The translations under genes and the position numbers were made by a program. Shown piece by piece: positions 18,431 through 27,350 of a stretch of DNA of 64,000 bases; positions within the stretch are counted from its first letter, which is position 1; every line of letters starts with the position of its first letter. The DNA is from Segnochrobactrum spirostomi. Lineage in GTDB: Bacteria; Pseudomonadota; Alphaproteobacteria; Rhizobiales; Segnochrobactraceae. The notes beneath the pieces are model-generated. The model ran no database searches, was not told the origin of the DNA, and saw nothing but the letters and a program-made list of their open reading frames with translations. The DNA is taken from contig NZ_VWNA01000001.1 in NCBI RefSeq assembly GCF_009600605.1, positions 434,001 through 498,000 on the forward strand, read 5' to 3'.

Positions 18431-19642
18431 ATGAGCACGCAGACCAACGGCCTCGAACTCGGCGAAGGCGGCGCCGCGATCCGCGCCCACATCGCCCGCT
18501 ACGCCGACGAGCTCGTCACCCTGCGCCGCGATCTCCATGCCCACCCCGAGATCGGCCTCGAAGAGCACCGCACCAGCCGCATCGTCGCCGAGCAGCTCGA
18601 AACGCTCGGCTACCGCGTGACGACCGGCCTCGGCGGCACGGGTGTCGTCGGCACCTTGAGCGTCGGATCGGGACGGCGCGCCGTCGCCTTGCGCGCCGAC
18701 ATGGATGCGCTGCCGATCGAGGAGGAAACGAACCTTCCCTATGCGAGCCGCAATCCCGGCCGCATGCACGCCTGCGGTCACGACGGCCACACCACGACCT
18801 TGCTCGGCGCCGCGCGCTATCTCGCCGAGACGCGGCGCTTCGACGGCACCGTCCATCTGATCTTCCAGCCGGCCGAAGAGAACCGCGGCGGCGCCAAGTT
18901 GATGATCGACGATGGCCTGTTCACCCGCTTCCCCTGCGATGCGGTGTTCGGCATGCACAACATGCCGGGGCTCGAGGAAGGCCGCTTCGGCTTCCGTCCG
19001 GGCGCCTTCTTCGCCGGCGTCGACGCCATCGACATCACGCTGAAGGGCCGCGGCGGCCATGGCGCCATGCCCCACCAGGCGGCCGACCCGGTCGTCGCCG
19101 GCGCGAGCCTCGTCATGGCGCTTCAGACGATCGTCTCCCGCAACGTCGATCCGATCGAGCCGGCGATCGTCACCGTCGGCATGTTCCGCTCCGGCACCGT
19201 CTGCAATATCATCCCAGAGACGGCCCGCCTCTCGATCGGCTCACGCGCCTTCTCGCCGGAGGTGCTGACGCTGCTGCGCCGGCGCATCGGCGAACTCGCC
19301 AAGGCCCAGGCCGCGAGCTTCGGCCTCGAAGCCGAGATCGAGCTCGACGTCGGCTATCCCGTCCTCGTCAACGACCCGGCGACCACCGCCTTCGCCCGAA
19401 CGGCGGCGGCGGCCTTCGCCGGCGAGGCGGCGGTCAGCGATCTCGACCGGCCCTATCCCGTCGGCGAGGACTTCGCCTTCATGGCCGAGGCGCGGCCGGC
19501 GAGCTATTTCGTCATCGGCCAGGGCACCGGCGATCATGTCCGCGCCCTGCACAATCCGGGCTACGATTTCAACGACCGCCTCCTTGTGCCCGGGGCGGCG
19601 TTCTGGGGCGCGCTCGCCGAGCGTTTCCTCGCCGCCGCCTGA
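18431..19642 (+). CDS. M20 family metallo-amidohydrolase (hippurate/N-acyl-amino-acid hydrolase type)
   Basis: 403 residues. Two-domain M20D layout: LRRDLHAHPEIGLEE near the start, metal-binding ALRADMDALPI, RMHACGHDGHTT (Cys115, His117), PAEENRGGAKLMI with catalytic Glu149/metal ligand Glu150, dimerisation-domain GRGGHGAMPH, and C-terminal HNPGYDFND. These enzymes cleave N-acyl or related amide bonds of amino acids. Followed 50 bp later by an aspartoacylase-like gene, suggesting a scavenging pathway for acylated or modified amino acids imported by the nearby ABC system (inference). Confidence 0.9.
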   Translation: MSTQTNGLELGEGGAAIRAHIARYADELVTLRRDLHAHPEIGLEEHRTSRIVAEQLETLGYRVTTGLGGTGVVGTLSVGSGRRAVALRADMDALPIEEETNLPYASRNPGRMHACGHDGHTTTLLGAARYLAETRRFDGTVHLIFQPAEENRGGAKLMIDDGLFTRFPCDAVFGMHNMPGLEEGRFGFRPGAFFAGVDAIDITLKGRGGHGAMPHQAADPVVAGASLVMALQTIVSRNVDPIEPAIVTVGMFRSGTVCNIIPETARLSIGSRAFSPEVLTLLRRRIGELAKAQAASFGLEAEIELDVGYPVLVNDPATTAFARTAAAAFAGEAAVSDLDRPYPVGEDFAFMAEARPASYFVIGQGTGDHVRALHNPGYDFNDRLLVPGAAFWGALAERFLAAA

Positions 19643-19692
19643 GCCCGCCCGCGCCCCGCCTGTCGTCACCCCATCCCCGCCCGGAGAACGCC

Positions 19693-20724
19693 GTGCTCTC
19701 GTCCCCCTTCGTCGAAGATGTCAGCGTTCCGATCGATGCCGATGCACCGGGCGCGACCCTCTCGATCCGGGCATGGCGGGTGCGCGGCGACGGCACCGGA
19801 CCGCGCGTCCATCTCCAGGCCGGACTTCATGCCGACGAAATTCCCGGCATGCTGGTGCTTCATCTGCTGCTGCCGCGGCTCGTCGCGGCGGCGGAAGCCG
19901 GACACCTCAAGGGCACGATCACCGTCGTGCCGCAGGCGAACCCGCTCGGCGCCGGCCAGTTCGCCCAGGGCCGCATCCTCGGCCGCTACCATTTCCAGAC
20001 CAACCGCAACTTCAACCGCGGCTTCCCGGATTCCGTCGCGGCGGGCGGCGTCGGCTCGGCGTTCGTCTCCTGGCAGGCGCGGCTCGCCTCGCTCGCCCGC
20101 CATGCCGACATCGTCCTCGATCTCCACACCGACGACGAAGCCGTGCCCTATCTCTACCTACATACCGGCTTCTGGCCGGCGGGGCGCGATCTCGCGGTGG
20201 CGCTCGGCACGGAGCTCGTCATCCTCTGGGAGGGCGACAGCGGCGGCGCCTTCGAGGAGGTCGTCATCGACCCCTGGCTCGCCGAAAGCCGGCTCGACGG
20301 CCGCCTCGTCTCGACCATCGAGCTGCGCGGTCAGGCCGACGTCGACGAGACGACCGCCCAGGCCGACGCCGACGGCCTCTACGCCTTTCTCTGCGCCCGC
20401 GGCGTCATCGACGCGCCGGCGACGCTGCCGGCGTGGACCGGCACCGTCGCCCCGATGGGACACATGGAGACGGTGACGGCCCCCCAGGCGGGGCTCATCG
20501 TGTTCGATGTCCCGCTCGGCGCCGAGGTGGCCGCCGGTACGCGCTTCGCCCGCATCATCACGCGGCCGGGCGATCCGGCCTCCGAGATCCCGCTCGTCGC
20601 GCCCCAGGCGGGGCGGCTCGTCACCCGCTACCGCGACCGCCTGATCCCGCGGGGCGACATCGCCGCCAAGTTCGCCTGCGAGGGGCCGTCGAGCACGTGG
20701 TCGAGCGGCGCCCTCGATCCCTGA
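19693..20724 (+). CDS. succinylglutamate desuccinylase/aspartoacylase family zinc hydrolase
   Basis: 343 residues. M14-type zinc-binding motif LQAGLHADEIPG (His46, Glu49) with the third ligand likely in VLDLHTDDEA. A catalytic-domain NRNFNRGFP segment and a C-terminal beta domain (APQAGLIVFDVPLGAEV) follow. The family removes acyl groups from N-acyl amino acids. It is longer and more diverged than AstE proper, so a specific substrate is not claimed. GTG start. Located between the M20 hydrolase and a GST gene. Confidence 0.85.
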   Translation: MLSSPFVEDVSVPIDADAPGATLSIRAWRVRGDGTGPRVHLQAGLHADEIPGMLVLHLLLPRLVAAAEAGHLKGTITVVPQANPLGAGQFAQGRILGRYHFQTNRNFNRGFPDSVAAGGVGSAFVSWQARLASLARHADIVLDLHTDDEAVPYLYLHTGFWPAGRDLAVALGTELVILWEGDSGGAFEEVVIDPWLAESRLDGRLVSTIELRGQADVDETTAQADADGLYAFLCARGVIDAPATLPAWTGTVAPMGHMETVTAPQAGLIVFDVPLGAEVAAGTRFARIITRPGDPASEIPLVAPQAGRLVTRYRDRLIPRGDIAAKFACEGPSSTWSSGALDP

Positions 20725-20786
20725 GACGGCGAACGGCGCCGATCCTCGCGCGTTGAGCGGAGGAGACTCCGCACGGGAGAGACATC

Positions 20787-21506
20787 ATGGCCTACGAACT
20801 GCATTATTGGCCGACGATCCAGGGCCGCGGCGAATTCGTGCGCCTCGCACTCGAAGCCGCCGGAGCGGATTATGTCGACGTCGCCCGCGGCACCCATGAC
20901 GGCGAAGGCGGTCTGATGGGCCGGCTCCGGGACGCGGACGATCCGCGCCCGCCGTTCGCCCCGCCCTTTCTCGTCGCCGACGGCATGACCATCGGCCAGA
21001 CGGCGGCCATCCTGCTCTTTCTCGGGCCCCGCCTCGGTCTCGCACCGACGAGCGAGGTCGACCGCCTGTGGGCCCACCAGCTCCAGCTCACGGTGACGGA
21101 CTTCGTGGTGGAGATCCACGACACCCACCATCCGCTCGGGCCGAGCTTCTTCTACGAAGACCAGGAGCCCGAGGCGAAGCGCCGCGCGGAGGATTTCCGT
21201 CGCACCCGGATGCCGAAATTCCTCGGCTATTTCGAGCGCGTGCACGCCCGCAATCCTGCCCCGGGCGGCTTCATGGTGGGCGCCGAGCTGTCGTACGTCG
21301 ATCTGTCGATGTTCCAGCTCGTCTCCGGCCTCGGCTACGCCTTCCCCAAGGCGATGCGCCGCCTCGAGCCGACCATCCCCGGCCTGATCGGCCTCCACGA
21401 CCGCGTCGCGAACCTGCCGCGGATCGCCGCCTATCTCGAATCAGACCGGCGCATCCCGTTCTCGGTCGAGGGCATCTTCCGGCATTATCCGGACCTCGAC
21501 GGCTGA
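20787..21506 (+). CDS. glutathione S-transferase family protein
   Basis: 239 residues. N-terminal thioredoxin-like domain (YELHYWPTIQGRGEFVRLALE, then GQTAAILLFLG with the residues that bind the gamma-glutamyl part) and a helical C-terminal domain ending RIAAYLESDRRIPF. Resembles the sigma/alpha-like branch rather than the bacterial beta class. Substrate unknown. A GGGAGAG ribosome binding site precedes the ATG; same strand as its neighbours and probably co-expressed with them. Confidence 0.87.
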   Translation: MAYELHYWPTIQGRGEFVRLALEAAGADYVDVARGTHDGEGGLMGRLRDADDPRPPFAPPFLVADGMTIGQTAAILLFLGPRLGLAPTSEVDRLWAHQLQLTVTDFVVEIHDTHHPLGPSFFYEDQEPEAKRRAEDFRRTRMPKFLGYFERVHARNPAPGGFMVGAELSYVDLSMFQLVSGLGYAFPKAMRRLEPTIPGLIGLHDRVANLPRIAAYLESDRRIPFSVEGIFRHYPDLDG

Positions 21507-21525
21507 CGGGTCCCCCGCACCTCCG

Positions 21526-22863
21526 ATGAAACCATCCAGGATGTCACCGATGCCGATCGACGGGATTTCCGGCCGCCACGAGGTGGAGGTCGCCATCGTC
21601 GGCGGCGGTGCGGCGGGCATCGCCGCCGCGCGCACCCTCGCATCGGCAGGCCGCGACGTCCTGATCCTCGAAGCCCGCGCGCGCCTCGGCGGACGGGCCT
21701 GGACGATCCCCTCCCCGGTCCCGCTCGATCTCGGCTGCGCCTGGCTGCACTCCGGCGACCGCAACCCGTGGGTCGCCGTCGCCGAGGGTTTGGGCTTCCC
21801 CGTCGAGCGTCGCCACGCGCCCTGGCAGACCCGGCGCGACATCAACTTCCCGCCCGAGCAGCGCGCCGCGTATCAGGCCGCCGCGGAAGCCTTCTACGAC
21901 CGGCTCGACGAGGCTGCGGCGAGCGGCGCGCCCGATCGTCCAGCCGCCGATCTGCTCGAACCCGGCAACCGCTGGAACGGCCTGCTCGACGCCATCAGCG
22001 GCTACATGAACGGCGTCGAGCTCGCCGGCCTCTCGGTCCGCGACTTCGCCAATTATGCCGACACCGGCGTGAACTGGCGCATTCCGGCGGGCTACGGGAC
22101 GGCGATCGCCGCCGCAGGCCAGCACGTCCCCGTCGCCCTCGGCTGCGCCGTGACGCGCATCCGGCACGGCGCGACGCCGATCGAGATCGAGACGGCGCTC
22201 GGCACCCTGAAGGCCAAGGCCGTCATCGTGACGCTGCCGACGAACGTCCTCGCCGCCGAGACCGTCGCCTTCTATCCGCCGCTGCCGGACAAGATCGAGG
22301 CTGCCAGCGCGCTGCCCCTCGGCATCGCCGACAAGGTGCTGCTCGCCCTCGACGCGCCCGAGGATGTGCCGCTCGACGGCCATGCCTTCGGGAGCCTCAC
22401 CTCGGCACGCACCGCGAGCTACCATCTGCGCCCGTTCGGCCGGCCGATGATCGAAGGCTATTTCGGCGGAGCGCTCGCGCGCGACCTCGAAGCCGGCGGC
22501 ACGGCCGCCTTCACGGCCTTCGCCCTCGACGAACTCGCCGGCATCCTCGGCAGTGGCATCCGCGCGAAGCTGACGCCGATCACCTCGACCGCCTGGGCCC
22601 GCGATCCCTTCGCCCTCGGGTCCTATTCCCAGGCCCGTCCCGGCCGGGCCGACGCGCGCCTCACCCTCGCCGCCCCGGTCGGCGACCGGCTGTTCTTCGC
22701 CGGCGAGGCCTGCCACGTGCACGACTTCTCGACCGCCCACGGCGCCTATCGCACGGGTGTCGCCGCCGCCGAGGCCGCGCTCGGAACCGTGCTTGGGCCC
22801 TGCTTGGGCGCGGCGGATAAGGCCGCGCCCGTCCTCCTCGGAAATTGGCCCCTCAGAACTTGA
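21526..22863 (+). CDS. FAD-dependent flavin amine oxidase
   Basis: 445 residues. Rossmann FAD motif VAIVGGGAAGIAAARTLASAG followed by EARARLGGRAWT, the monoamine-oxidase family signature, and a C-terminal FAD-contact segment FFAGEACHVHDFSTAHGAYRTG. Oxidises an amine with O2, giving aldehyde or imine plus H2O2; the substrate is unknown. Starts 19 bp after the GST gene. Its 3' end overlaps the convergent autotransporter gene by 11 bp and contains a strong hairpin (22806-22830). Confidence 0.88.
   Translation: MKPSRMSPMPIDGISGRHEVEVAIVGGGAAGIAAARTLASAGRDVLILEARARLGGRAWTIPSPVPLDLGCAWLHSGDRNPWVAVAEGLGFPVERRHAPWQTRRDINFPPEQRAAYQAAAEAFYDRLDEAAASGAPDRPAADLLEPGNRWNGLLDAISGYMNGVELAGLSVRDFANYADTGVNWRIPAGYGTAIAAAGQHVPVALGCAVTRIRHGATPIEIETALGTLKAKAVIVTLPTNVLAAETVAFYPPLPDKIEAASALPLGIADKVLLALDAPEDVPLDGHAFGSLTSARTASYHLRPFGRPMIEGYFGGALARDLEAGGTAAFTAFALDELAGILGSGIRAKLTPITSTAWARDPFALGSYSQARPGRADARLTLAAPVGDRLFFAGEACHVHDFSTAHGAYRTGVAAAEAALGTVLGPCLGAADKAAPVLLGNWPLRT
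22806..22830. terminator. GC-rich hairpin at the convergent ends of two genes
   Basis: Perfect 9-bp arms GGGCGCGGC/GCCGCGCCC with a 7-base loop, inside the last codons of the amine oxidase and 23 bp beyond the stop of the autotransporter. It could stop transcription from either side, but neither side has a T-run. Confidence 0.3.
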
Positions 22864-25800
22864 TCGACACGCGTCCGTCGACGGCGTTGTCCTGGGAGGA
22901 GCCGGCGAGCTGGCCGGCATAATGCAGGCCGATGGTGACGTTGGGCGTCGCCGTGAAGTCGAAGCCGACGCCGACGAGCGCCGCGTTGCGGGCAATCGGG
23001 ATGCCGGTCTCCTGGAACGCCGACCCGCCCGCCTCGAACGACAAGGTCGAGACCGGGGTCGTGTCGCCGAAGGCATATTGCCAGCCGAGGCTGGCGGACG
23101 CCGTCAGGGTTCCACCATTGACGGCGAAGCCCTTGGCGGCGCGCAGGCCGAGGGTCGTGAACGTGTTGTCCTGGGTCGACGAACCGCTCTGGAGCCCCGC
23201 CGCCCCGCCGGTCTCGCTCATCGCGTCGGTGTGGAGGCTGACATAGGCGATGCCGGCGAACGGCTCGAGATCGGCATAGGGCGTCGCGATGCCGTAACCG
23301 GCCTCGGCGAACACCTGCGTCGTGCCGGCGTCGTAGGACGACGACAGCGCCTCCGAGAAGCCCTGGAAGGCGACCGACCGGTTCACCGACAGGTCGTGCC
23401 ACGTATAGCTGGCGCCGAGACGAAGCCCGAGCGCGCCGAACTTCGCGCCGCCATAAAGCGCCACGTCGTAATTGTCGCTCTCGCCCGACGAGGCGAGCGA
23501 CCCCGCCTTGAACTGCGACTGGGAATAGCCGCCGGCGAAGCCGATGCGGGCAGTGTCGCCGATCGGATTGTCGAGGCCGGTGACGAAGCCGCCGATCGAG
23601 CGGGAGACGTCGGCGACGCCGTCGCCGCCCTCGCCGTCGCCCCAGCTCCCGTAGGCCTGTGTCCACACCGTCGGAATGAGACCGGGCACGAGCTGCGCCG
23701 TCTTCGGTCCGACCGCCGGGGCTGCTGGGGCGGCGAAGGCCTGCCGCAGGCGGCCGGTGACGGCATCGCGCAAGTACACCGACTGGGCCTGGAGCACGGT
23801 GTCGATCGACGGATAGATCCCACCGGACAAAGCGGTGAAGGCGGCCGGCGCGGTCGCGGCGTTGAGCGAGACGATCGCGTTGACCAGCGGGCCGGTCGCC
23901 GGAATGGTGTCGAGGGCGCGCGCGACGGCGGCCTGGTTGGCGTTCTGCGCCACCGAGGCGAGCGGCACGCTGCTGCGGGTGCTGATGAGCGAGATGCCGT
24001 TCGCGCCGTAGACGAGCGCCGCGTCGAGGAACGGATAGTTCGTGCCGAACGGATCGTTGATCGCCGTGAACTGGCCGCTGACGCCGCCATTCGCGGTGAG
24101 GATGGTGAAGGTGTTGAGGCCGACGACGACCCCGGACCCGACCGAGACCTGCACGGCGCCGCCATTGATCGCGGCCGAGCCGCCCGCCTGGATCAGATCG
24201 CTCGCCCCACCGGCATCGATCTGCACCGCATAGGTAGAGCCCGGCTGGAAGACGACATTGCCGCCGACATGGAGCGTGCCGATCGAGTTGCCCGGGGCGA
24301 CGACGCCGCCCTGCGCGATAGTGAGGGCTCCGCCGATGGTGCCGTTGCCGCTGAGCAGGCCGAAATCGACGAACGAGCCACCGACGATGCCGTTGTCGTT
24401 GAAGGCCCCGCTGTTCGCCACCGATCCGGTGATGGTCCCCGGATTGACGAAGGTGCCGGTGTTGACCACGGAGCCGGCGATGGTTCCGTTGTTGGTCGCC
24501 GTTCCGGCATTGGCGACGGTGCTCGCGATGGTGCCGTCGTTGACGAGGGTGCCGTTGTTGGTGACGACACTGTCGCCGAGCGCCGTCACCGTGCCTGCAT
24601 TGTAGAACATCGCGCCGTTCGCGACGTCGACGGCACCTTCGATCGAGCCGGTCACGGCGAGCGTGCCGCCGGCGACATTGGTGCCGCCGCTATAGGTGCT
24701 GTCGCCGGCGAGCACGAGCGTGCCGGTTCCCGCCAGGGTCAGGCCACCGGAACCGGTGATATTGTTCGCCCAGACGTCGAACGCGTTGTAGCCGCCGGCG
24801 GCCGCGTTCATCGTGACGGTCTCATTGGAATTGAACGCGCCGAAGCCGTCGGCCGCGGCGTAGAGGTTGAGCCGTGCCCAGCCACTGCCGTTGTCGAGGG
24901 CCGAACCGGAGGCGATCTCCGTCGTCGCCAGCACTTCGGTCAATTGCGCCTGGGTCAGATAGGGAAAGCGCGTCGCGATCAGCACTTCGGCGCCGGCGGG
25001 AACGACCGGGGCCAGGTTCGTCGGCCCCGTCGACGGCAAATCATATGTCAGATACCATGTATAATTCGCTCGATCGGCGGCGAACTGCGCGGCGGTCGGG
25101 ATCGCCCCGGCGCGGATGCAGCCGATGACGTTGCCCTCACACGCCGCCGCGTAAGGCGAACTGCTGACGGAGCCGACGAGGGCCTGCAAGGCTTCCGTCG
25201 CCTGCGTGATGGTGGCGAGGTCGATCTGAGTGAAACCGTCAGTCCCGTTGAGCTGCTCGGCGAGCGAGTACATGGCGACCAAGCGGCCGCCAATGGAATC
25301 GAGCGGATAATGCGCGCCGAACACTTGACGGCTGTAGGCGAACTCTACCCCGGCCAGCAAGAAATCCTTATAATATTGCGGCGCAGCAATGGCCGTCGCG
25401 ATGCCGACGATGTTCCCGCGGGTCGAGTGGCCGCTCGGAAAGGACGGGCTGCCGTCCAATTGCGCCCACGACTCGCCGGGACCCGGGGTCTGCTGGATGT
25501 CGTAGGCGGTCTGGCCGACCTCCTGAACAGTCCACGGATTTCCGGCGACGGCCGTCTGGGTCTGGAACGGACGCGGGCTTCCATATTGATAGGGATAGAT
25601 ATTCAGCTGCGGATAGGCATTTTGGTATATATTATACTGAGCAAAATATGATTTTGCGTTTCCAGTATAATCAACAAAGCTATTTACGAAATTCTCATAG
25701 GTGTTTACGTTCGTCGCCTGACTCTGAGTCAGATTTGCTGTGGGACTGAAAGGCGCGCTCAGCGTGGGAGCCGCCATATTCCAGACGTTGTAGATCGCGT

Positions 25801-26131
25801 TCTGATAGATAGCGTTCGTAGCGGCCAACTGCCTCATCGACGTCGACGAGCCGGTATAGATCTGGTCTTCGATAGACGAATTTGCCGCGAGGATTGCGCT
25901 ATTGCTGGAGAACGTCGAAAAGTTCGACAGCAAGTTCATCGTATTCACGCAGGCGGCGCCGTATCCGTCACACGCGGTCTGCGCCTGAGCGCTCCCGACG
26001 ACAACCGAGGCCGCGAACATCATTGTTGCAGCGGTCAATTTTGGAAAAGGCCGTGCCGCCATCCCGTGACGGGACTTATCCGAGCCGATCCAAGTACTGG
26101 AAGCAGCCGTGTGACACGCTAGCATAGCCAT
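22853..26131 (-). CDS. autotransporter with a PAP2-type acid phosphatase passenger
   Basis: 1092 residues. A long N-terminus carries a signal peptide ending SVVVGSAQAQ. A PAP2/class A acid phosphatase domain follows, with PSFPSGH (about residue 234) and SRQVFGAHYPLD (SR-x5-H-x3-D, about 266-277); the first PAP2 motif lacks its usual Lys. A linker leads to a PATR-type autotransporter repeat (AGDSTYSGGTNVAGGTLAVTGS) and Asn/Gly/Thr-rich beta-helix rungs (TNNGTLVNDGTI). The last 280 or so residues form an outer-membrane beta-barrel ending in Phe. Predicted to be secreted by type Va and to show a phosphatase at the cell surface. The ATG at 26131 has a GGGGGATA ribosome site; ATG 26062 would give a more ordinary signal peptide. 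The 5' part (25.6-26.1 kb) is noticeably AT-richer. Confidence 0.88.
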   Translation of the reverse strand: MAMLACHTAASSTWIGSDKSRHGMAARPFPKLTAATMMFAASVVVGSAQAQTACDGYGAACVNTMNLLSNFSTFSSNSAILAANSSIEDQIYTGSSTSMRQLAATNAIYQNAIYNVWNMAAPTLSAPFSPTANLTQSQATNVNTYENFVNSFVDYTGNAKSYFAQYNIYQNAYPQLNIYPYQYGSPRPFQTQTAVAGNPWTVQEVGQTAYDIQQTPGPGESWAQLDGSPSFPSGHSTRGNIVGIATAIAAPQYYKDFLLAGVEFAYSRQVFGAHYPLDSIGGRLVAMYSLAEQLNGTDGFTQIDLATITQATEALQALVGSVSSSPYAAACEGNVIGCIRAGAIPTAAQFAADRANYTWYLTYDLPSTGPTNLAPVVPAGAEVLIATRFPYLTQAQLTEVLATTEIASGSALDNGSGWARLNLYAAADGFGAFNSNETVTMNAAAGGYNAFDVWANNITGSGGLTLAGTGTLVLAGDSTYSGGTNVAGGTLAVTGSIEGAVDVANGAMFYNAGTVTALGDSVVTNNGTLVNDGTIASTVANAGTATNNGTIAGSVVNTGTFVNPGTITGSVANSGAFNDNGIVGGSFVDFGLLSGNGTIGGALTIAQGGVVAPGNSIGTLHVGGNVVFQPGSTYAVQIDAGGASDLIQAGGSAAINGGAVQVSVGSGVVVGLNTFTILTANGGVSGQFTAINDPFGTNYPFLDAALVYGANGISLISTRSSVPLASVAQNANQAAVARALDTIPATGPLVNAIVSLNAATAPAAFTALSGGIYPSIDTVLQAQSVYLRDAVTGRLRQAFAAPAAPAVGPKTAQLVPGLIPTVWTQAYGSWGDGEGGDGVADVSRSIGGFVTGLDNPIGDTARIGFAGGYSQSQFKAGSLASSGESDNYDVALYGGAKFGALGLRLGASYTWHDLSVNRSVAFQGFSEALSSSYDAGTTQVFAEAGYGIATPYADLEPFAGIAYVSLHTDAMSETGGAAGLQSGSSTQDNTFTTLGLRAAKGFAVNGGTLTASASLGWQYAFGDTTPVSTLSFEAGGSAFQETGIPIARNAALVGVGFDFTATPNVTIGLHYAGQLAGSSQDNAVDGRVSIKF

Positions 26132-26481
26132 GGTATCCCCCAATAATTCGGAACACGAACATCTTCGCTTCCGCCCCACACCCCAAAGAGAGCGCACACC
26201 CAGTCGGTCATGCACCGAAGCGACCCATCATCCCCAATGGGGGTCGCGTCTCGACGCGGATACGGGCTCCGCATCTGGCTCACTGAAGAGACGCCTATAG
26301 AGAGCCTCCATTTATCTCTCGTGACGCTGCGCCGCTCAGCGGCGCAGCCATCAAACGCGCCCCGAAAATGCGCGATCTGGAGGAAGAAATCCAGCGCGTG
26401 CAGGGGGATAATCTACGCTCCAGCTCCCCACTTTGGGCATCGCTAGCGAGTCGCCCGTCCCCTGCGAGCGCCGCATGCCCC
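26132..26481. other. 350-bp intergenic region with a perfect hairpin
   Basis: No gene seen. Contains a perfect 10-bp inverted repeat GCTGCGCCGC/GCGGCGCAGC with a 3-base loop at 26326-26348, about 134 bases beyond the HAD stop on its transcript. It may end the zwf-HAD message, although no T-run follows. The half nearest 26131 would carry the autotransporter promoter. Confidence 0.4.
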
Positions 26482-27336
26482 TCATCTCGCCCCCGCCCGG
26501 GGCAGGATGAACTCTTCCACCGCGTGGGCGAAGCCGTCGTCCTTGTTCGAGGTCGTGACGAAGTCGGCCTTGGCCTGGATCTCGGGCAACGCGTTGCCCA
26601 TGGCGATGGCGAGATGTCCGGTCGCGAACATCGGCAGATCGTTCGCCATGTCGCCGATCACCGCGACCTCTTCGAGCGGCACGCCGAAATGGGCGGCGAA
26701 GCTCTTGACCGCATGGCCCTTGTCCATGTGCGGCGGCGTCACGTCGAGATAGTAGACCTGGGAGCGCTTGGCGAGCGCGTTGTGGCCGAGCAACGCCTGC
26801 AGCTTGCCCTCCTCGTGCGCCAGCGCATCGTGATCGTCGGAGACACCCACGATCTTGCCGACCCGCTCGAGCGCGCCTTCGAAGCTCTCCACCACGATGG
26901 GATCGAAGCCGACGGTGCGGACCTCGCGGGCGACGTGGGGATTGTCCGGGTTCGTCACGTACCATTCGCGGTCGGTGAACACCCAGACGTCGGCGCCGTG
27001 CCGCTCGAGGGCGTCGATCGCCGCCGCGGCGGCCTTCTCCGGCACGAAGGTCTGCTCGACGACCGTGAGATCGGGACGGACGATGCTCGAGCCGTTGAAG
27101 CCGCCGAACAATTCGAGCCCGAGTTCCGCCGCCTGACGCACCATGCCGCGCGGCGGGCGGCTCGACACGATGGCGAGCGCCACGCCGGCCGCCTTGAGCT
27201 TGTGCGCCGCCTCGACGGTCGCCGGGCTCAGCACCTTCTCCGGCGTCACCAACGTGCCGTCGACATCGGAGACGAACAGGGAAATGCGGGTCGCCGGCGC
27301 GCGCTTGGCGGCCGTCTCGGGCATCGCGTGGGTCAC
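26482..27336 (-). CDS. HAD superfamily (IIB, Cof-type) phosphatase
   Basis: 284 residues. Motif I LFVSDVDGTLVTPEK (nucleophilic and acid/base Asp), motif II SSRPPRG, motif III Lys region, and motif IV VIGDMANDLPMF; the long cap between motifs II and III marks class IIB. Dephosphorylates a sugar phosphate or similar metabolite. The start is placed at GTG 27336, which has AGGAGA 5-6 bases upstream, rather than the ATG at 27324 or a TTG at 27354. It lies 14 bp after zwf and is probably co-translated with it, so a role close to the pentose phosphate/Entner-Doudoroff routes is plausible. Confidence 0.87.
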   Translation of the reverse strand: MTHAMPETAAKRAPATRISLFVSDVDGTLVTPEKVLSPATVEAAHKLKAAGVALAIVSSRPPRGMVRQAAELGLELFGGFNGSSIVRPDLTVVEQTFVPEKAAAAAIDALERHGADVWVFTDREWYVTNPDNPHVAREVRTVGFDPIVVESFEGALERVGKIVGVSDDHDALAHEEGKLQALLGHNALAKRSQVYYLDVTPPHMDKGHAVKSFAAHFGVPLEEVAVIGDMANDLPMFATGHLAIAMGNALPEIQAKADFVTTSNKDDGFAHAVEEFILPRAGAR

Positions 27337-27350
27337 AGTCGTCTCCTGGT

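Noticed and set aside
22757-25651. A 964-codon plus-strand frame opposite the autotransporter
   Set aside because: Antisense to a protein with clear signal peptide, PAP2 and barrel features. The plus frame reads as Arg/Asp/Gly repeats caused by the repetitive beta-helix codons.
26326-26348. Perfect 10-bp hairpin as a definite terminator of the zwf-HAD transcript
   Set aside because: No T-run on either strand, so only noted as a structure.
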